Of a stretch of DNA of 64,000 bases, positions 9,160-18,014 are shown in pieces. The stretch's first letter is position 1. Each line of letters begins with the position of its first letter. The stretch lies in NCBI GenBank assembly GCA_964597035.1, contig CAZQWM010000002.1, positions 62,001-126,000 of the forward strand. Reading direction: 5' to 3'. Under the pieces are notes generated by a model that saw nothing but the letters and a program-made list of their open reading frames with translations, was not told the DNA's origin and made no database searches. A program made the translations under genes and the position numbers. This DNA is from Fen-1362 sp964597035. Lineage in GTDB: Bacteria; Planctomycetota; Phycisphaerae; Sedimentisphaerales; Anaerobacaceae.

Positions 9160-9501
9160 ATGAAACTGATAATTGCTTATATTCAGCCGCATAAGCTGCA
9201 AGATGTGAAAAGGGCACTTTATGAGAAAGAGGTCTACAAAGTTTCGGTAACAAACGCACTTGGTTGTGGTGTACAACAGGGATATAGCGAGAGCTATCGC
9301 GGCATTAAGTTTGAGTTCAATCTTCTGAAGAAGGTCCGGCTGGAAATAGCTGTTAACGAGGACTTCATCCAGAAAACAATAGACGCGATCATTAGTGGTG
9401 CCAGAACAGACCAGATAGGTGACGGTAAGATATTCGTAATCGACCTGCCCGAGTGTATCCGGATACGAACCGGCGAACGGGGCAAAGAGGCAATTGGCTA
9501 A
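9160..9501 (+). CDS. glnK: P-II nitrogen regulatory protein, first copy
   Basis: The 113-residue product has standard PII length. The T-loop region reads GYSESYRGIKF and keeps the Tyr-51 equivalent that is uridylylated in proteobacteria. The B-loop reads ISGARTDQIGDGKIF, and the C-terminus has RIRTGERG. PII trimers bind ATP/ADP and 2-oxoglutarate and plug or release the Amt channel encoded immediately upstream. The N-terminus (MKLIIAYIQPHKLQDVKRAL) departs from the usual KKIEAIIKPFKL form but is shared by both PII copies in this window, so they are recent paralogues. A hairpin terminator follows. Confidence 0.93.
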   Translation: MKLIIAYIQPHKLQDVKRALYEKEVYKVSVTNALGCGVQQGYSESYRGIKFEFNLLKKVRLEIAVNEDFIQKTIDAIISGARTDQIGDGKIFVIDLPECIRIRTGERGKEAIG

Positions 9502-9557
9502 AACCAGACTTGCTGATAATAGCCCTCACTTTCTGTGCCCTCAACAGGGCATCGGTT

Positions 9558-9586
9558 AGGACCCCGCCAGTATTCGGCGGGGTCCT
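9558..9586 (+). terminator. Intrinsic terminator after the first amt-glnK unit
   Basis: A perfect 11-bp stem (AGGACCCCGCC / GGCGGGGTCCT) with a 7-nt loop lies 57 bp after the first PII gene. The T-tract behind it is weak (GCTTTAAG). It separates the first sigma54 operon from the second. Confidence 0.7.
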
Positions 9587-9612
9587 GCTTTAAGCGAGAT
9601 GCCATACGAATT

Positions 9613-9626
9613 CTACAACTATGTAG
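9613..9626. promoter_or_regulatory. Distal activator site, perfect CTACA-N4-TGTAG, for the amt2-glnK2-glnA operon
   Basis: CTACA-ACTA-TGTAG is a perfect palindrome, 30 bp upstream of a second copy and 135 bp upstream of the -24 element of the second sigma54 promoter. Confidence 0.65.
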
Positions 9627-9642
9627 GTATTCCTAAGAAAAT

Positions 9643-9656
9643 CTACGAATATGTAA
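9643..9656. promoter_or_regulatory. Proximal activator site for the amt2-glnK2-glnA operon
   Basis: CTACG-AATA-TGTAA, two mismatches from the palindrome. It begins 105 bp before TGGCAC, matching the 104 bp seen at the porin operon. Confidence 0.55.
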
Positions 9657-9747
9657 CCTGCTCGCATTAGAAAAACCCGCTCTCTTCAAGACGTAACACT
9701 ATTATAAGCAAGAGCTTAGCACTTGATATAATACGAGATTTGGGCTT

Positions 9748-9763
9748 TGGCACAGAGGTTGCT
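9748..9763 (+). promoter_or_regulatory. sigma54 (-24/-12) promoter of the amt2-glnK2-glnA operon
   Basis: TGGCAC (9748-9753), five bases, TTGCT (9759-9763). An open frame can be read through this site, but the promoter places the true start of the transporter downstream at 9873. Confidence 0.88.
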
Positions 9764-9872
9764 ATCTGTTCTTAATAGAAGGATTTCTATCATGTCGCAG
9801 CGAAAGATGGACGCTGGACTGGATGCCAGAAAGTTGACAGGACATATCAGGACATATAAGGAGACGCAGAAA

Positions 9873-11231
9873 GTGAAGGGAAAAGGCAGAAATGGTCTGT
9901 TCCGCAAAGCCGCATTGCCGGGTATTGTTATTGCGGTTTGTATGTGCGGCAGCAGTTCAGCGGAAGACGGCGGAATCGCTCTAAGCGATATCACGCAGGG
10001 CTTGGATACTGTCTGGGTGCTATTGGGTGCATTTTTGGTATTCTTTATGCAACCCGGCTTTGGGATGGTCGAGGCTGGTTTCATAAGGGCCAAAAACACC
10101 TGCAACATCCTTACCAAAAATTTTCTTGACTTTTGCATGGCTTCGGCCGGATTCTTTCTGGTCGGTTATGCGTTGATGTTCGGCGCGGGCAACGCGTTCT
10201 GCGGAACGACCGGGTGGTGCCTACTGGGTCTTGAGCCGCTTTCTAATGGTATTCCGCTTTACGCTTTCTGGCTATTCCAGGCGGCCTTCTGTGGAGCCGC
10301 GGCAACAATAGTCGCAGGTGGTATGGCTGAGCGAATGAGATTTCCGGCCTACCTGATATATTCGTTTCTAATATCGGCTTTGATATACCCGATTGTCGGC
10401 CACTGGATATGGGGAGGCGGCTGGCTGAGCAAGATGGGTTTTACCGACTTTGCCGGCTCAACGGTAGTCCATACCGTAGGTGGAGTTGCAGCCCTGGTGG
10501 GCACAAAGATGTTAGGACCAAGAGAAGGTAAATACGCCCCTGATGGAAAAGCAAATGTTCTGGCGGGTCATAATATCCCGCTGGCATCGCTGGGTGTATT
10601 CATCCTTTGGTTCGGATGGTTCGGTTTCAACGCAGGTTCGACCCTGAGCGTTGGTGACGGCGCACTTATCGGCAGAGTCGCTATCAATACGAATTTAGCG
10701 GCTTGTATAGGCGGTATTGCAGCGATGCTGACCGTATGGAAGAGATTCGGCAAGCCGGACTTATCCATGACAATGAACGGGACCTTGGCAGGTCTTGTAG
10801 CAGTAACGGCACCATGTGCCTTTGTAGAGCCGTGGGCGGCGATGGTAATCGGAGCCGTGGCAGGGTATCTTGTAGTCAGAGGAGTTGAGATACTCGATAA
10901 GCTCCAGATTGACGACCCGGTCGGCGCGTTTCCAGTGCATGGAATATGCGGAATATGGGGAACCTTGAGCATAGGTGTCTTCGGCAAAGAAGCCCTGGGA
11001 TTGGCGAATAACGGATTTGTGTACAGCGGAAACCCGATGCAACTGGGTATCCAGATGGTCGGCAGCATAAGCGCAGTGGTCTTTATTGTGGTCAGTATGG
11101 GCATTATTTTCAAGTTGATAGACCTCACGGTCGGGCTTAGAGTAAGCAGAGATGAGGAGCTTCGCGGATTGGATATCGGTGAACACGGAATGGAAGCATA
11201 CGGCGGATTTCAGATATTCAGCACCATATGA
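9873..11231 (+). CDS. amt: Ammonium transporter Amt, second copy (intact)
   Basis: The start chosen is GTG 9873, 9 nt after a good AAGGAG. Starts further upstream overlap or crowd the sigma54 promoter. The 452-residue product has a signal peptide (about residues 1-32, ending in SSSAED) and then the Amt fold: DTVWVLLGAFLVFFMQPGFGMVEAGF, GHNIPLASLGVFILWFGWFG and DDPVGAFPVHGICGIWGT (quoted in parts). The twin-His pore region is present, and the C-terminal tail DIGEHGMEAYGGFQIF interacts with PII. It conducts ammonium/ammonia across the inner membrane. It is close in sequence to the broken first copy, so the pair arose by duplication of an amt-PII unit. PII starts 27 bp downstream. Confidence 0.95.
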   Translation: MKGKGRNGLFRKAALPGIVIAVCMCGSSSAEDGGIALSDITQGLDTVWVLLGAFLVFFMQPGFGMVEAGFIRAKNTCNILTKNFLDFCMASAGFFLVGYALMFGAGNAFCGTTGWCLLGLEPLSNGIPLYAFWLFQAAFCGAAATIVAGGMAERMRFPAYLIYSFLISALIYPIVGHWIWGGGWLSKMGFTDFAGSTVVHTVGGVAALVGTKMLGPREGKYAPDGKANVLAGHNIPLASLGVFILWFGWFGFNAGSTLSVGDGALIGRVAINTNLAACIGGIAAMLTVWKRFGKPDLSMTMNGTLAGLVAVTAPCAFVEPWAAMVIGAVAGYLVVRGVEILDKLQIDDPVGAFPVHGICGIWGTLSIGVFGKEALGLANNGFVYSGNPMQLGIQMVGSISAVVFIVVSMGIIFKLIDLTVGLRVSRDEELRGLDIGEHGMEAYGGFQIFSTI

Positions 11232-11258
11232 AGAACGGCCGGGAACAGGAGTAAATAA

Positions 11259-11600
11259 ATGAAACTCATAGTAGCATACATTCAGCCGCATAAGCTGCAG
11301 GACGTAAAGAAATCACTATACAAGGCGGAAGTTTATAAACTATCAGTAACAAACGCGCTGGGCTGCGGTGAGCAACAGGGATACAGCGAAAGCTACAGGG
11401 GTATTAAATTCGAAGTTAATCTGCTCAAGAAAGTTCGGCTGGAGATAGCCGTGAATGAAAACTTTGTGGAACCGACAATAAAAGCGATAATCGAAGGGGC
11501 AAAAACTGGACAGATAGGTGATGGCAAAATATTCATGCTCGACCTGGTCGAATGCATTCGCATCCGCACAGGAGAAAGAGGCAACAAGGCCATTGGATAA
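11259..11600 (+). CDS. glnK: P-II nitrogen regulatory protein, second copy
   Basis: The 113 residues align without gaps to the first PII copy. The T-loop Tyr (GYSESYRGIKF), GDGKIFMLDL and RIRTGERG are all present. Its start lies 27 bp after the intact Amt and 42 bp before glnA, so a single sigma54 transcript should carry transporter, sensor and glutamine synthetase. Expected roles are gating of Amt and possibly control of GS or of the GAF-type activator; the partner choice is inference. Confidence 0.94.
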   Translation: MKLIVAYIQPHKLQDVKKSLYKAEVYKLSVTNALGCGEQQGYSESYRGIKFEVNLLKKVRLEIAVNENFVEPTIKAIIEGAKTGQIGDGKIFMLDLVECIRIRTGERGNKAIG

Positions 11601-11642
11601 AGAACAATAATTAGCAACCCAATTTTATAATGAGGTGAATGA

Positions 11643-13055
11643 ATGAGTCCAAAAGAATTTTTTGAGTTTGCAAAGAAGAACCACGCCAGAATGGTCGACC
11701 TGAAGTTTACCGACCTTCTTGGCGCTTGGCAGCACTGCTCGTTCCCAACCGAGACCTGGGATGAGAGCACTTTTACCGACGGCGTCGGCTTCGACGGCTC
11801 ATCGATTCGCGGCTGGCAGGGAATTCACGTCTCGGATATGCTTGCGGTGCCTGACCCAAACACCACGGTAATAGACCCATTTTTCAAGGAGCCGACGGTC
11901 AGTATAATCGCCGACGTTGTCGACCCGGTGACCAAGAAGGAATACACACGAGACCCGCGGCACATCGCCAGGAAAGGTGCGGAGTACTTAAAGAAAACAG
12001 GCATAGCAGATACCTGCTTTATCGGTCCGGAGCCGGAGTTTTTCATCTTCGACGAGGTCCGTTACGAGCAAAATCAACACACGGGGATGTATATGATAGA
12101 TTCCGTCGAAGGGTCGTGGAATACGGCGAGATTCGAGGAACCCAATCTCGGATACAAGCCGAGCTTCAAGGGCGGTTACTTCCCGGTAAGCCCGACAGAT
12201 ACATACCATGACCTGCGTGGTGAAATGGTTTACGAAATGAACAAGGTCGGAATAATCGTGGAGGCACATCACCACGAGGTTGCCACGGCAGGCCAGGCAG
12301 AAATTGATATGAAGTTTGATGAACTGGTTAAGATGGGCGACCAGTTCATGTGGTACAAGTACATCATAAAAAACGTCGCCAAGAGAAATGCCAAGACGGT
12401 GACGTTTATGCCCAAACCGGTTTTTCAGGACAACGGCAGCGGAATGCACACACACTTCTCGCTGTGGAAAGGCGGCAAGCCCCTGTTTGCCGACAAGGGT
12501 TATGCGGGCTTGAGCGAAATCGGATTGTATTCCTGCGGCGGTTTATTGAAGCACGCACCGGCGATTCTTGCATTTGCCGCACCCACGACGAACTCTTATC
12601 GCCGGCTTGTGCCGGGCTTTGAAGCGCCGGTAAATCTGGTGATGAGCGCAAGAAACCGTTCGGCGGGCGTGCGGATACCGATGTATTCAACCAACCCCAA
12701 GGCAAAGCGGCTGGAGTTTCGCTGCCCGGACCCAACAGCGAACGGCTATTTAGCGTGGACGGCGATGCTTATGGCGGCAATCGATGGAATTCAAAACAAG
12801 ATTGACCCGGGCGAACCGTTGGACAGAGACATCTACGAAATGACGCCGGAGGAACTGGCGAAATATCCTAAGACGCCCGGCTCACTGGCAGAGGCGATTG
12901 ATGCACTCGAGAAGGACTATAAATTCCTCCTGGCAGGCGATGTGTTCACCGAAGACGTCATTGAAACATGGATTAAGTGGAAGCGAGAGAAGGAACTGAA
13001 TGAACTAGCGCTGCGGCCACATCCGTATGAGTTTAACCTCTACTACGACTGTTAA
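11643..13055 (+). CDS. glnA: Type I glutamine synthetase
   Basis: The 470-residue length is typical of bacterial GSI. The N-terminal beta-grasp part contains DLLGAWQHCSFP and DGSSIRGW. Catalytic motifs include GPEPEFFIFD, the NGSGMH-like DNGSGMHTHFS, APTTNSYRRLVPG and RSAGVRIP. The adenylylation-loop tyrosine is kept in RDIYEMTPEE, so adenylyltransferase control of the GSI-beta type is possible. It condenses ammonium with glutamate using ATP, immediately downstream of Amt and PII. The ribosome-binding site GAGGTGA lies 4-6 nt before the ATG. Confidence 0.97.
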   Translation: MSPKEFFEFAKKNHARMVDLKFTDLLGAWQHCSFPTETWDESTFTDGVGFDGSSIRGWQGIHVSDMLAVPDPNTTVIDPFFKEPTVSIIADVVDPVTKKEYTRDPRHIARKGAEYLKKTGIADTCFIGPEPEFFIFDEVRYEQNQHTGMYMIDSVEGSWNTARFEEPNLGYKPSFKGGYFPVSPTDTYHDLRGEMVYEMNKVGIIVEAHHHEVATAGQAEIDMKFDELVKMGDQFMWYKYIIKNVAKRNAKTVTFMPKPVFQDNGSGMHTHFSLWKGGKPLFADKGYAGLSEIGLYSCGGLLKHAPAILAFAAPTTNSYRRLVPGFEAPVNLVMSARNRSAGVRIPMYSTNPKAKRLEFRCPDPTANGYLAWTAMLMAAIDGIQNKIDPGEPLDRDIYEMTPEELAKYPKTPGSLAEAIDALEKDYKFLLAGDVFTEDVIETWIKWKREKELNELALRPHPYEFNLYYDC

Positions 13056-13140
13056 TATGTGAGAAAACGCACTTCTTGAAGTGCGAACACATACATAGGA
13101 TAACGCTGCACGAGCGGTCGTGCAGTGGGCATTGGGTTGC

Positions 13141-13199
13141 GGGTGAGGCCTGCTCGCCGTCGCCGATCCGAGGTCGGCAAAGCGAAGCAGGTCTTACCC
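13141..13199. repeat. Long imperfect stem-loop in the glnA-gltB gap
   Basis: The outer arms GGGTGAGGCCTGCTCGC and GCGAAGCAGGTCTTACCC pair with one bulge and a few G-U pairs. An inner stem GCCGA/TCGGC encloses a 7-nt loop. With no T-tract on either side it looks more like a palindromic intergenic repeat or structured RNA than a simple terminator. The remainder of the 366-bp gap shows only an isolated TATAAT at 13365-13370. Confidence 0.5.
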
Positions 13200-13421
13200 C
13201 ATAAATGCCGACGGGTTGTTCCTTTCCCAGAATAATAAAATGCGGTAATAAAACACCGGGAGAGAATTCGGCTCAAAAGAGATATTAGACATACTGTAGA
13301 CATCATCAGTGGAGCTTATGAATGATATTAACTGATTATTGCGAGACTAAGGCCGTTTGGGGCGTATAATGAAGGAAATCTCAATCCTGACAGGTATTGG
13401 CACAATAACCAAACGACTATT

Positions 13422-16400
13422 ATGGACAAGATGAGACTAAAAGACCAGGGGCTTTACGAAGTCCGGCAGGAACACGATGCCTGTGGTATCGGAGCGGTCG
13501 TTAATATCACCGGTTCGAAAGACCATTCGATAATCGAATACGGCAAAGAGATACTGCTCAACCTACATCATCGCGGTGCGGCCGGTGCAGACGAAAAGAC
13601 CGGTGACGGTGCAGGTATTTTATTTCAGATTCCCCACGAGTTTTTCTCGGCTGAGTGTGCGCAAATTGGTTTTGCCCTGCCCGAACCGGGGCAATACGCT
13701 GCAGGAATGGTATTCGGCCCGAAAAATACCGAACTGCGAGAACAGTGTGACGATATTCTCGAAGCTGCAATCGGCTACTACGGTATGCGTGTAATATGCT
13801 GGCGGGACGTTCCGACATCGAATGACTGCCTCGGTCAAATCGCACTTACCGCTGAGCCGTCGATAAAACAGATATTTGTCGATGGGGCAGGGCCGCGGGA
13901 TAAGCTACCCGAACGCAAACTATATATGGCGCGTAAACGGGCCGAACGGCTCGTGCGGGAAAAGTTCGGTGAAGAAAGTGAAGATTTCTATGTGACATCC
14001 CTGTCGTGCAGAACAATTTGTTACAAGGGTATGTTCCTGGCACGACAGTTGTTCGAATATTACCCTGACCTGGCCGACAAGCGTGTAAAAAGCGCGCTGG
14101 CAATCGTTCATCAGCGTTACAGCACAAATACCTTTCCGAACTGGCGCCTGGCTCAGCCATTTCACTGCATAGCACACAACGGTGAAATCAATACCCTCAG
14201 CGGCAACCGCAACTATATGCGCGCACGGGAAACGATAATGGCAAGTCCAGTTTTCGGCGATAACATCGGCGACCTGTTTCCTATACTTGCACCGGATATG
14301 AGTGATTCAGGGTGTTTCGATTCGGCACTGGAACTACTGGTACAGGCCGGTCGCAGTATGCCGCATGCAATGATGATGATGATACCAGAGGCATTTGGGC
14401 CGAAGTATTATATCAGCACCGACAAGCGGGCATTTTACGAATATCACTCTGCGATAATGGAGCCGTGGGACGGCCCTGCTGCGATTGTCTTTACCGATGG
14501 TCGGCTCATAGGGGGAATGCTCGACCGCAACGGGCTTCGCCCCTGCAGATACCTTGTCACGACGGACGGTCTGGCGGTGATAGCAAGCGAAGCCGGTGTT
14601 GTTGAGTTTCCGCCGGAAAAGGTCAGCCGTAAAGGGCGACTTCAACCGGGCAATATGTTCCTCGTGGATACGGTCGAGGGACGCATTATCACCGACACCG
14701 AAATAAAGAGCAAAATCGCCCGCCGCAGACCTTACCGCCGCTGGCTGGAGGAAAACAGAATAGAGCTTCGAGGATTGTTCGACTCGCCCAAGTTAATCAG
14801 CAGCGAGCCGGAGACGATGACACAGAAGATGCAGGCGTTCGGCTATACGAGCGAAGAGCTGAAGATGATTCTGACGCCGATGGCGGTTAACAGCCAGGAG
14901 CCGGTGGGTTCAATGGGTAACGATACGCCCCTTGCGGTGCTTTCCGAAAGGCCGAAACTGCTTTTCAACTACTTCAAACAGCTCTTTGCACAGGTAACCA
15001 ACCCGGCGATTGACCCGCTACGAGAAGGGCTTGTGATGAGTTTAATGTCGTTCATTGGCAAGAAACGAAATTTCCTCGAAGAAAGCCCCGAACATTGCCG
15101 ACAACTTAAGCTGCCGCACCCCATACTCACTAACGAAGATATCGAACGCCTTCGGAGTGTGAAAAGAGAAGACTTCAACGTTGCGACGGTCATCAGCGTG
15201 TTCGATGCTAACGCGGCAGACGCCGGTGAGAGTCTCAAAAGAGCCCTCGACGAGCTTGTTGAGACCGCTGAGAAAGCCATCCGGGACGGGGCATCAGTAG
15301 TAATCATTAGCGACCGAGACATATCGGAGAATAAGGTCGCAATACCTTCACTGCTGGCGACAGCGGCCCTTCATCATGGACTCCTTAATCGGGGGTTACG
15401 CGGAGAGGCCGGACTGATTATTGAAAGCGGCGAGCCGCGAGAGGTGATGCACTTTTGCCTCTTGTGCGGATACGGAGCCAATGCGGTTAATCCTTACCTG
15501 GCATTCGAGACCCTTTTCGAGCTGCAACGGCAGGAGCGCCTGCCGGCAAAAATGGAGCCGACACAGATAGCGGATAACTACATTGCCGCGGTCAAAAAAG
15601 GCATTCTGAAGGTAATGAGCAAGATGGGAATATCGACGCTTAGAAGCTATCGCAACGCCCAGTTGTTCGAGGCAATCGGGCTGAACCGCGATGTTATAAA
15701 CAGATACTTCACTGGCACAAGCTCTCGAATCGGCGGTATGGGGCTGGCTGAGATTGCCCGTGAGACCGTGGCTCGGCACAAGGCAGCATTCCAGCCCTTC
15801 GACCCGGCTCAGGGCAGGCAGCGTCCTGCGCGGGCGCTTGGGCTGGAATTCGGTGGAGAATACCATTATAGAAACACAGGCGAAAGACACTTGTGGAACC
15901 CAACTACAGTGTCGCGTCTGCAGCATGCGGTTAAATTCGACGATGTACAGGCCTATGCTGATTATTCCAAGGCAGTCAATGAACAGGCGGAAAAACTGTA
16001 CACTCTGCGGGGCATGTTCGAATTTTTGCCGGGCGAAGCAGTGCCGCTTGAAGAAGTAGAGCCGGCCGGCGAAATCGTAAAAAGATTCTGTACCGGTGCT
16101 ATGAGTCACGGCTCAATCAGCAAAGAAGTGCATGAGTGCCTGGCAATAGCAATGAACCGCATCGGCGCGATGAGCAATACGGGCGAGGGCGGCGAAGACC
16201 CGTCCAGATACGAGCCGGAGCCAAACGGCGATTCGAAAAACAGTGCCATTAAACAGGTCGCCAGCGCACGATTCGGCGTGACAATCAACTATCTCGCACA
16301 CGCAAAGGAACTGCAGATAAAAATCGCCCAGGGAGCAAAACCCGGCGAGGGCGGGCAGCTTCCGGGCCATAAAGTCACCGAAGAGATTGCACAACTGAGA

Positions 16401-18014
16401 TACTCGACGCCGGGAGTAACACTCATATCGCCGCCGCCACACCACGATATATACTCGATAGAAGACCTGGCTCAGCTTATCTACGACCTCAAGGCCAGCA
16501 ATCCGGGCGTAAAAGTCTCGGTGAAACTGGTCGCGGAATTTGGAGTCGGGACCATTGCGGCAGGAGTCGCAAAGGCCAACTCCGACGAAGTATTAATCAG
16601 CGGGCACGACGGCGGAACCGGCGCAAGTCCGCTTTCTTCAATAAAACACGCCGGCATACCGTGGGAGCTTGGACTGGCGGAGACACAGCAGGTCCTTGTT
16701 ATGAATCGGATGCGCGACCGAATCAGGGTGCAGGTGGACGGGCAGATGAAGACTGGACGCGATGTTGTAATAGCCGCTCTTTTGGGCGCGGAGCGTTTCG
16801 GGTTCGGCACAAGTGCTCTCGTAACTATGGGCTGCACGCTGCTTCGCAAATGCCATGAGGGAGCGTGTCCATTCGGTATAGCGACACAGGAACCGGAACT
16901 GCGCAAGCGCTTCGCGGGCAAGCCGGAGTTTCTTCAGCGGTTTATGTTCTTCGTAGCCGAAGAGGTTCGGCAGATTATGGCGCAGCTCGGCTTTACAAAA
17001 TTCGATGATATGGTCGGTCACGTAGACCGGTTGATCACACGCAAGGCAATTGAGCACTGGAAGGCGAAGGGACTGGATTTCGCCGCGATATTCCAGAAAC
17101 CCGATACCTCAGACGGCCGGGCAATCCGAGCGACCACCAGCCAGCCGAACAAACTCACAGACCACCTCGACCGGCAAATTATCAAGAAAGCCAAAGCGGC
17201 AATAGAAAATAAAAAGCCGACCGTCGTTGAGATGCCCATTCGCAACGTCAATCGAACGGTCGGAGCAATGCTGAGCAACCGAATAGTTACGAAGTACGGG
17301 CCAAAGGGCCTGCCGGACAACACTTTACAGGTCGTTCTGCTCGGCTCAGCGGGCCAAAGCTTCGGTGCGTTTCTGGCACCGGGAGTAACACTAAAACTTA
17401 TAGGCGACAGCAACGACTATCTGGGCAAGGGCCTTAGCGGCGGAAGAATCGTCGTTATAACACCGCCGGCTTCACCGTTTGCCGCGAATGAGAACATTAT
17501 CGTCGGTAACACGCTCCTGTACGGCGCCACCAGCGGAGAGGTCTTTATTAATGGAATGGCAGGCGAACGATTCGCAGTTCGGAACAGCGGCGCTACGGCT
17601 GTCGTAGAAGGTGTTGGCGACCACGGTTGTGAGTATATGACCAACGGCGTGGTTGTGGTTTTAGGCAGAACGGGCTGTAACTTCGCCGCTGGTATGAGCG
17701 GGGGCATCGCTTATGTGCTCGACGAATCGAGCATGGGTAATATATTCGATACTATGTGCAATCTCGATATGGTGGAACTGGAGAGTGTGTGGCAGGAAGA
17801 AGACATACGGCTGCTCAATAAACTTATTCAAAAACATTTCGACTGGACCGGCAGCGCACGTGCTCACTATATCCTGAGTAACTGGCAGGATATGGTCGGC
17901 AAGTTTGTCAAGGTCGTGCCTATAGATTATCGCAGGGCCCTCGAAAAGATGCGTGCAGCCGAACAGCGAGATACGGATACAACACCCGCAACAGAGGAAG
18001 TGTTCTATGGGTGA
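13422..18014 (+). CDS. gltB: Glutamate synthase (GOGAT) large subunit
   Basis: The 1530-residue product begins with a short propeptide before Cys-21 (EHDACGIG), the nucleophile of the class II glutaminase domain. The central and FMN-binding synthase domains follow, with GEGGEDPSRY and GHDGGTGASPLSSIKHAG. The 3Fe-4S cysteines lie in KCHEGACPFGIATQ, and the C-terminal GXGXG beta-helix ends the protein. It transfers the glutamine amide to 2-oxoglutarate, giving two glutamates. An in-frame palindromic insertion sits at about residues 789-809. A second ATG at 13431 could also serve as the start; neither has a clear ribosome-binding site. It overlaps gltD by 8 nt. Confidence 0.96.
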   Translation: MDKMRLKDQGLYEVRQEHDACGIGAVVNITGSKDHSIIEYGKEILLNLHHRGAAGADEKTGDGAGILFQIPHEFFSAECAQIGFALPEPGQYAAGMVFGPKNTELREQCDDILEAAIGYYGMRVICWRDVPTSNDCLGQIALTAEPSIKQIFVDGAGPRDKLPERKLYMARKRAERLVREKFGEESEDFYVTSLSCRTICYKGMFLARQLFEYYPDLADKRVKSALAIVHQRYSTNTFPNWRLAQPFHCIAHNGEINTLSGNRNYMRARETIMASPVFGDNIGDLFPILAPDMSDSGCFDSALELLVQAGRSMPHAMMMMIPEAFGPKYYISTDKRAFYEYHSAIMEPWDGPAAIVFTDGRLIGGMLDRNGLRPCRYLVTTDGLAVIASEAGVVEFPPEKVSRKGRLQPGNMFLVDTVEGRIITDTEIKSKIARRRPYRRWLEENRIELRGLFDSPKLISSEPETMTQKMQAFGYTSEELKMILTPMAVNSQEPVGSMGNDTPLAVLSERPKLLFNYFKQLFAQVTNPAIDPLREGLVMSLMSFIGKKRNFLEESPEHCRQLKLPHPILTNEDIERLRSVKREDFNVATVISVFDANAADAGESLKRALDELVETAEKAIRDGASVVIISDRDISENKVAIPSLLATAALHHGLLNRGLRGEAGLIIESGEPREVMHFCLLCGYGANAVNPYLAFETLFELQRQERLPAKMEPTQIADNYIAAVKKGILKVMSKMGISTLRSYRNAQLFEAIGLNRDVINRYFTGTSSRIGGMGLAEIARETVARHKAAFQPFDPAQGRQRPARALGLEFGGEYHYRNTGERHLWNPTTVSRLQHAVKFDDVQAYADYSKAVNEQAEKLYTLRGMFEFLPGEAVPLEEVEPAGEIVKRFCTGAMSHGSISKEVHECLAIAMNRIGAMSNTGEGGEDPSRYEPEPNGDSKNSAIKQVASARFGVTINYLAHAKELQIKIAQGAKPGEGGQLPGHKVTEEIAQLRYSTPGVTLISPPPHHDIYSIEDLAQLIYDLKASNPGVKVSVKLVAEFGVGTIAAGVAKANSDEVLISGHDGGTGASPLSSIKHAGIPWELGLAETQQVLVMNRMRDRIRVQVDGQMKTGRDVVIAALLGAERFGFGTSALVTMGCTLLRKCHEGACPFGIATQEPELRKRFAGKPEFLQRFMFFVAEEVRQIMAQLGFTKFDDMVGHVDRLITRKAIEHWKAKGLDFAAIFQKPDTSDGRAIRATTSQPNKLTDHLDRQIIKKAKAAIENKKPTVVEMPIRNVNRTVGAMLSNRIVTKYGPKGLPDNTLQVVLLGSAGQSFGAFLAPGVTLKLIGDSNDYLGKGLSGGRIVVITPPASPFAANENIIVGNTLLYGATSGEVFINGMAGERFAVRNSGATAVVEGVGDHGCEYMTNGVVVVLGRTGCNFAAGMSGGIAYVLDESSMGNIFDTMCNLDMVELESVWQEEDIRLLNKLIQKHFDWTGSARAHYILSNWQDMVGKFVKVVPIDYRRALEKMRAAEQRDTDTTPATEEVFYG
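15788..15849. repeat. Palindromic element inserted in frame within gltB
   Basis: A 10-bp perfect inverted repeat (ATTCCAGCCC at 15788-15797, GGGCTGGAAT at 15840-15849) encloses a GC-rich core starting TTCGACCCGGCTCAGGGC. The core resembles dispersed palindromic repeats beginning TTCGAC-NN-GCTCA, one of which also occurs near 61040. It adds about 20 residues (FDPAQGRQRPA-like) to GltB without breaking the frame. Confidence 0.6.

Noticed and set aside
9747..9872. N-terminal extension of the second Amt from the upstream open frame
   Set aside because: It reads through the sigma54 promoter; GTG 9873 has a good ribosome-binding site and begins a proper signal peptide.
13398..13415. TGGCAC-like -24 element upstream of gltB
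   Set aside because: TGGCAC is followed after five bases by CCAAA; the -12 TTGC is missing, and no CTACA-N4-TGTAG palindrome is nearby.
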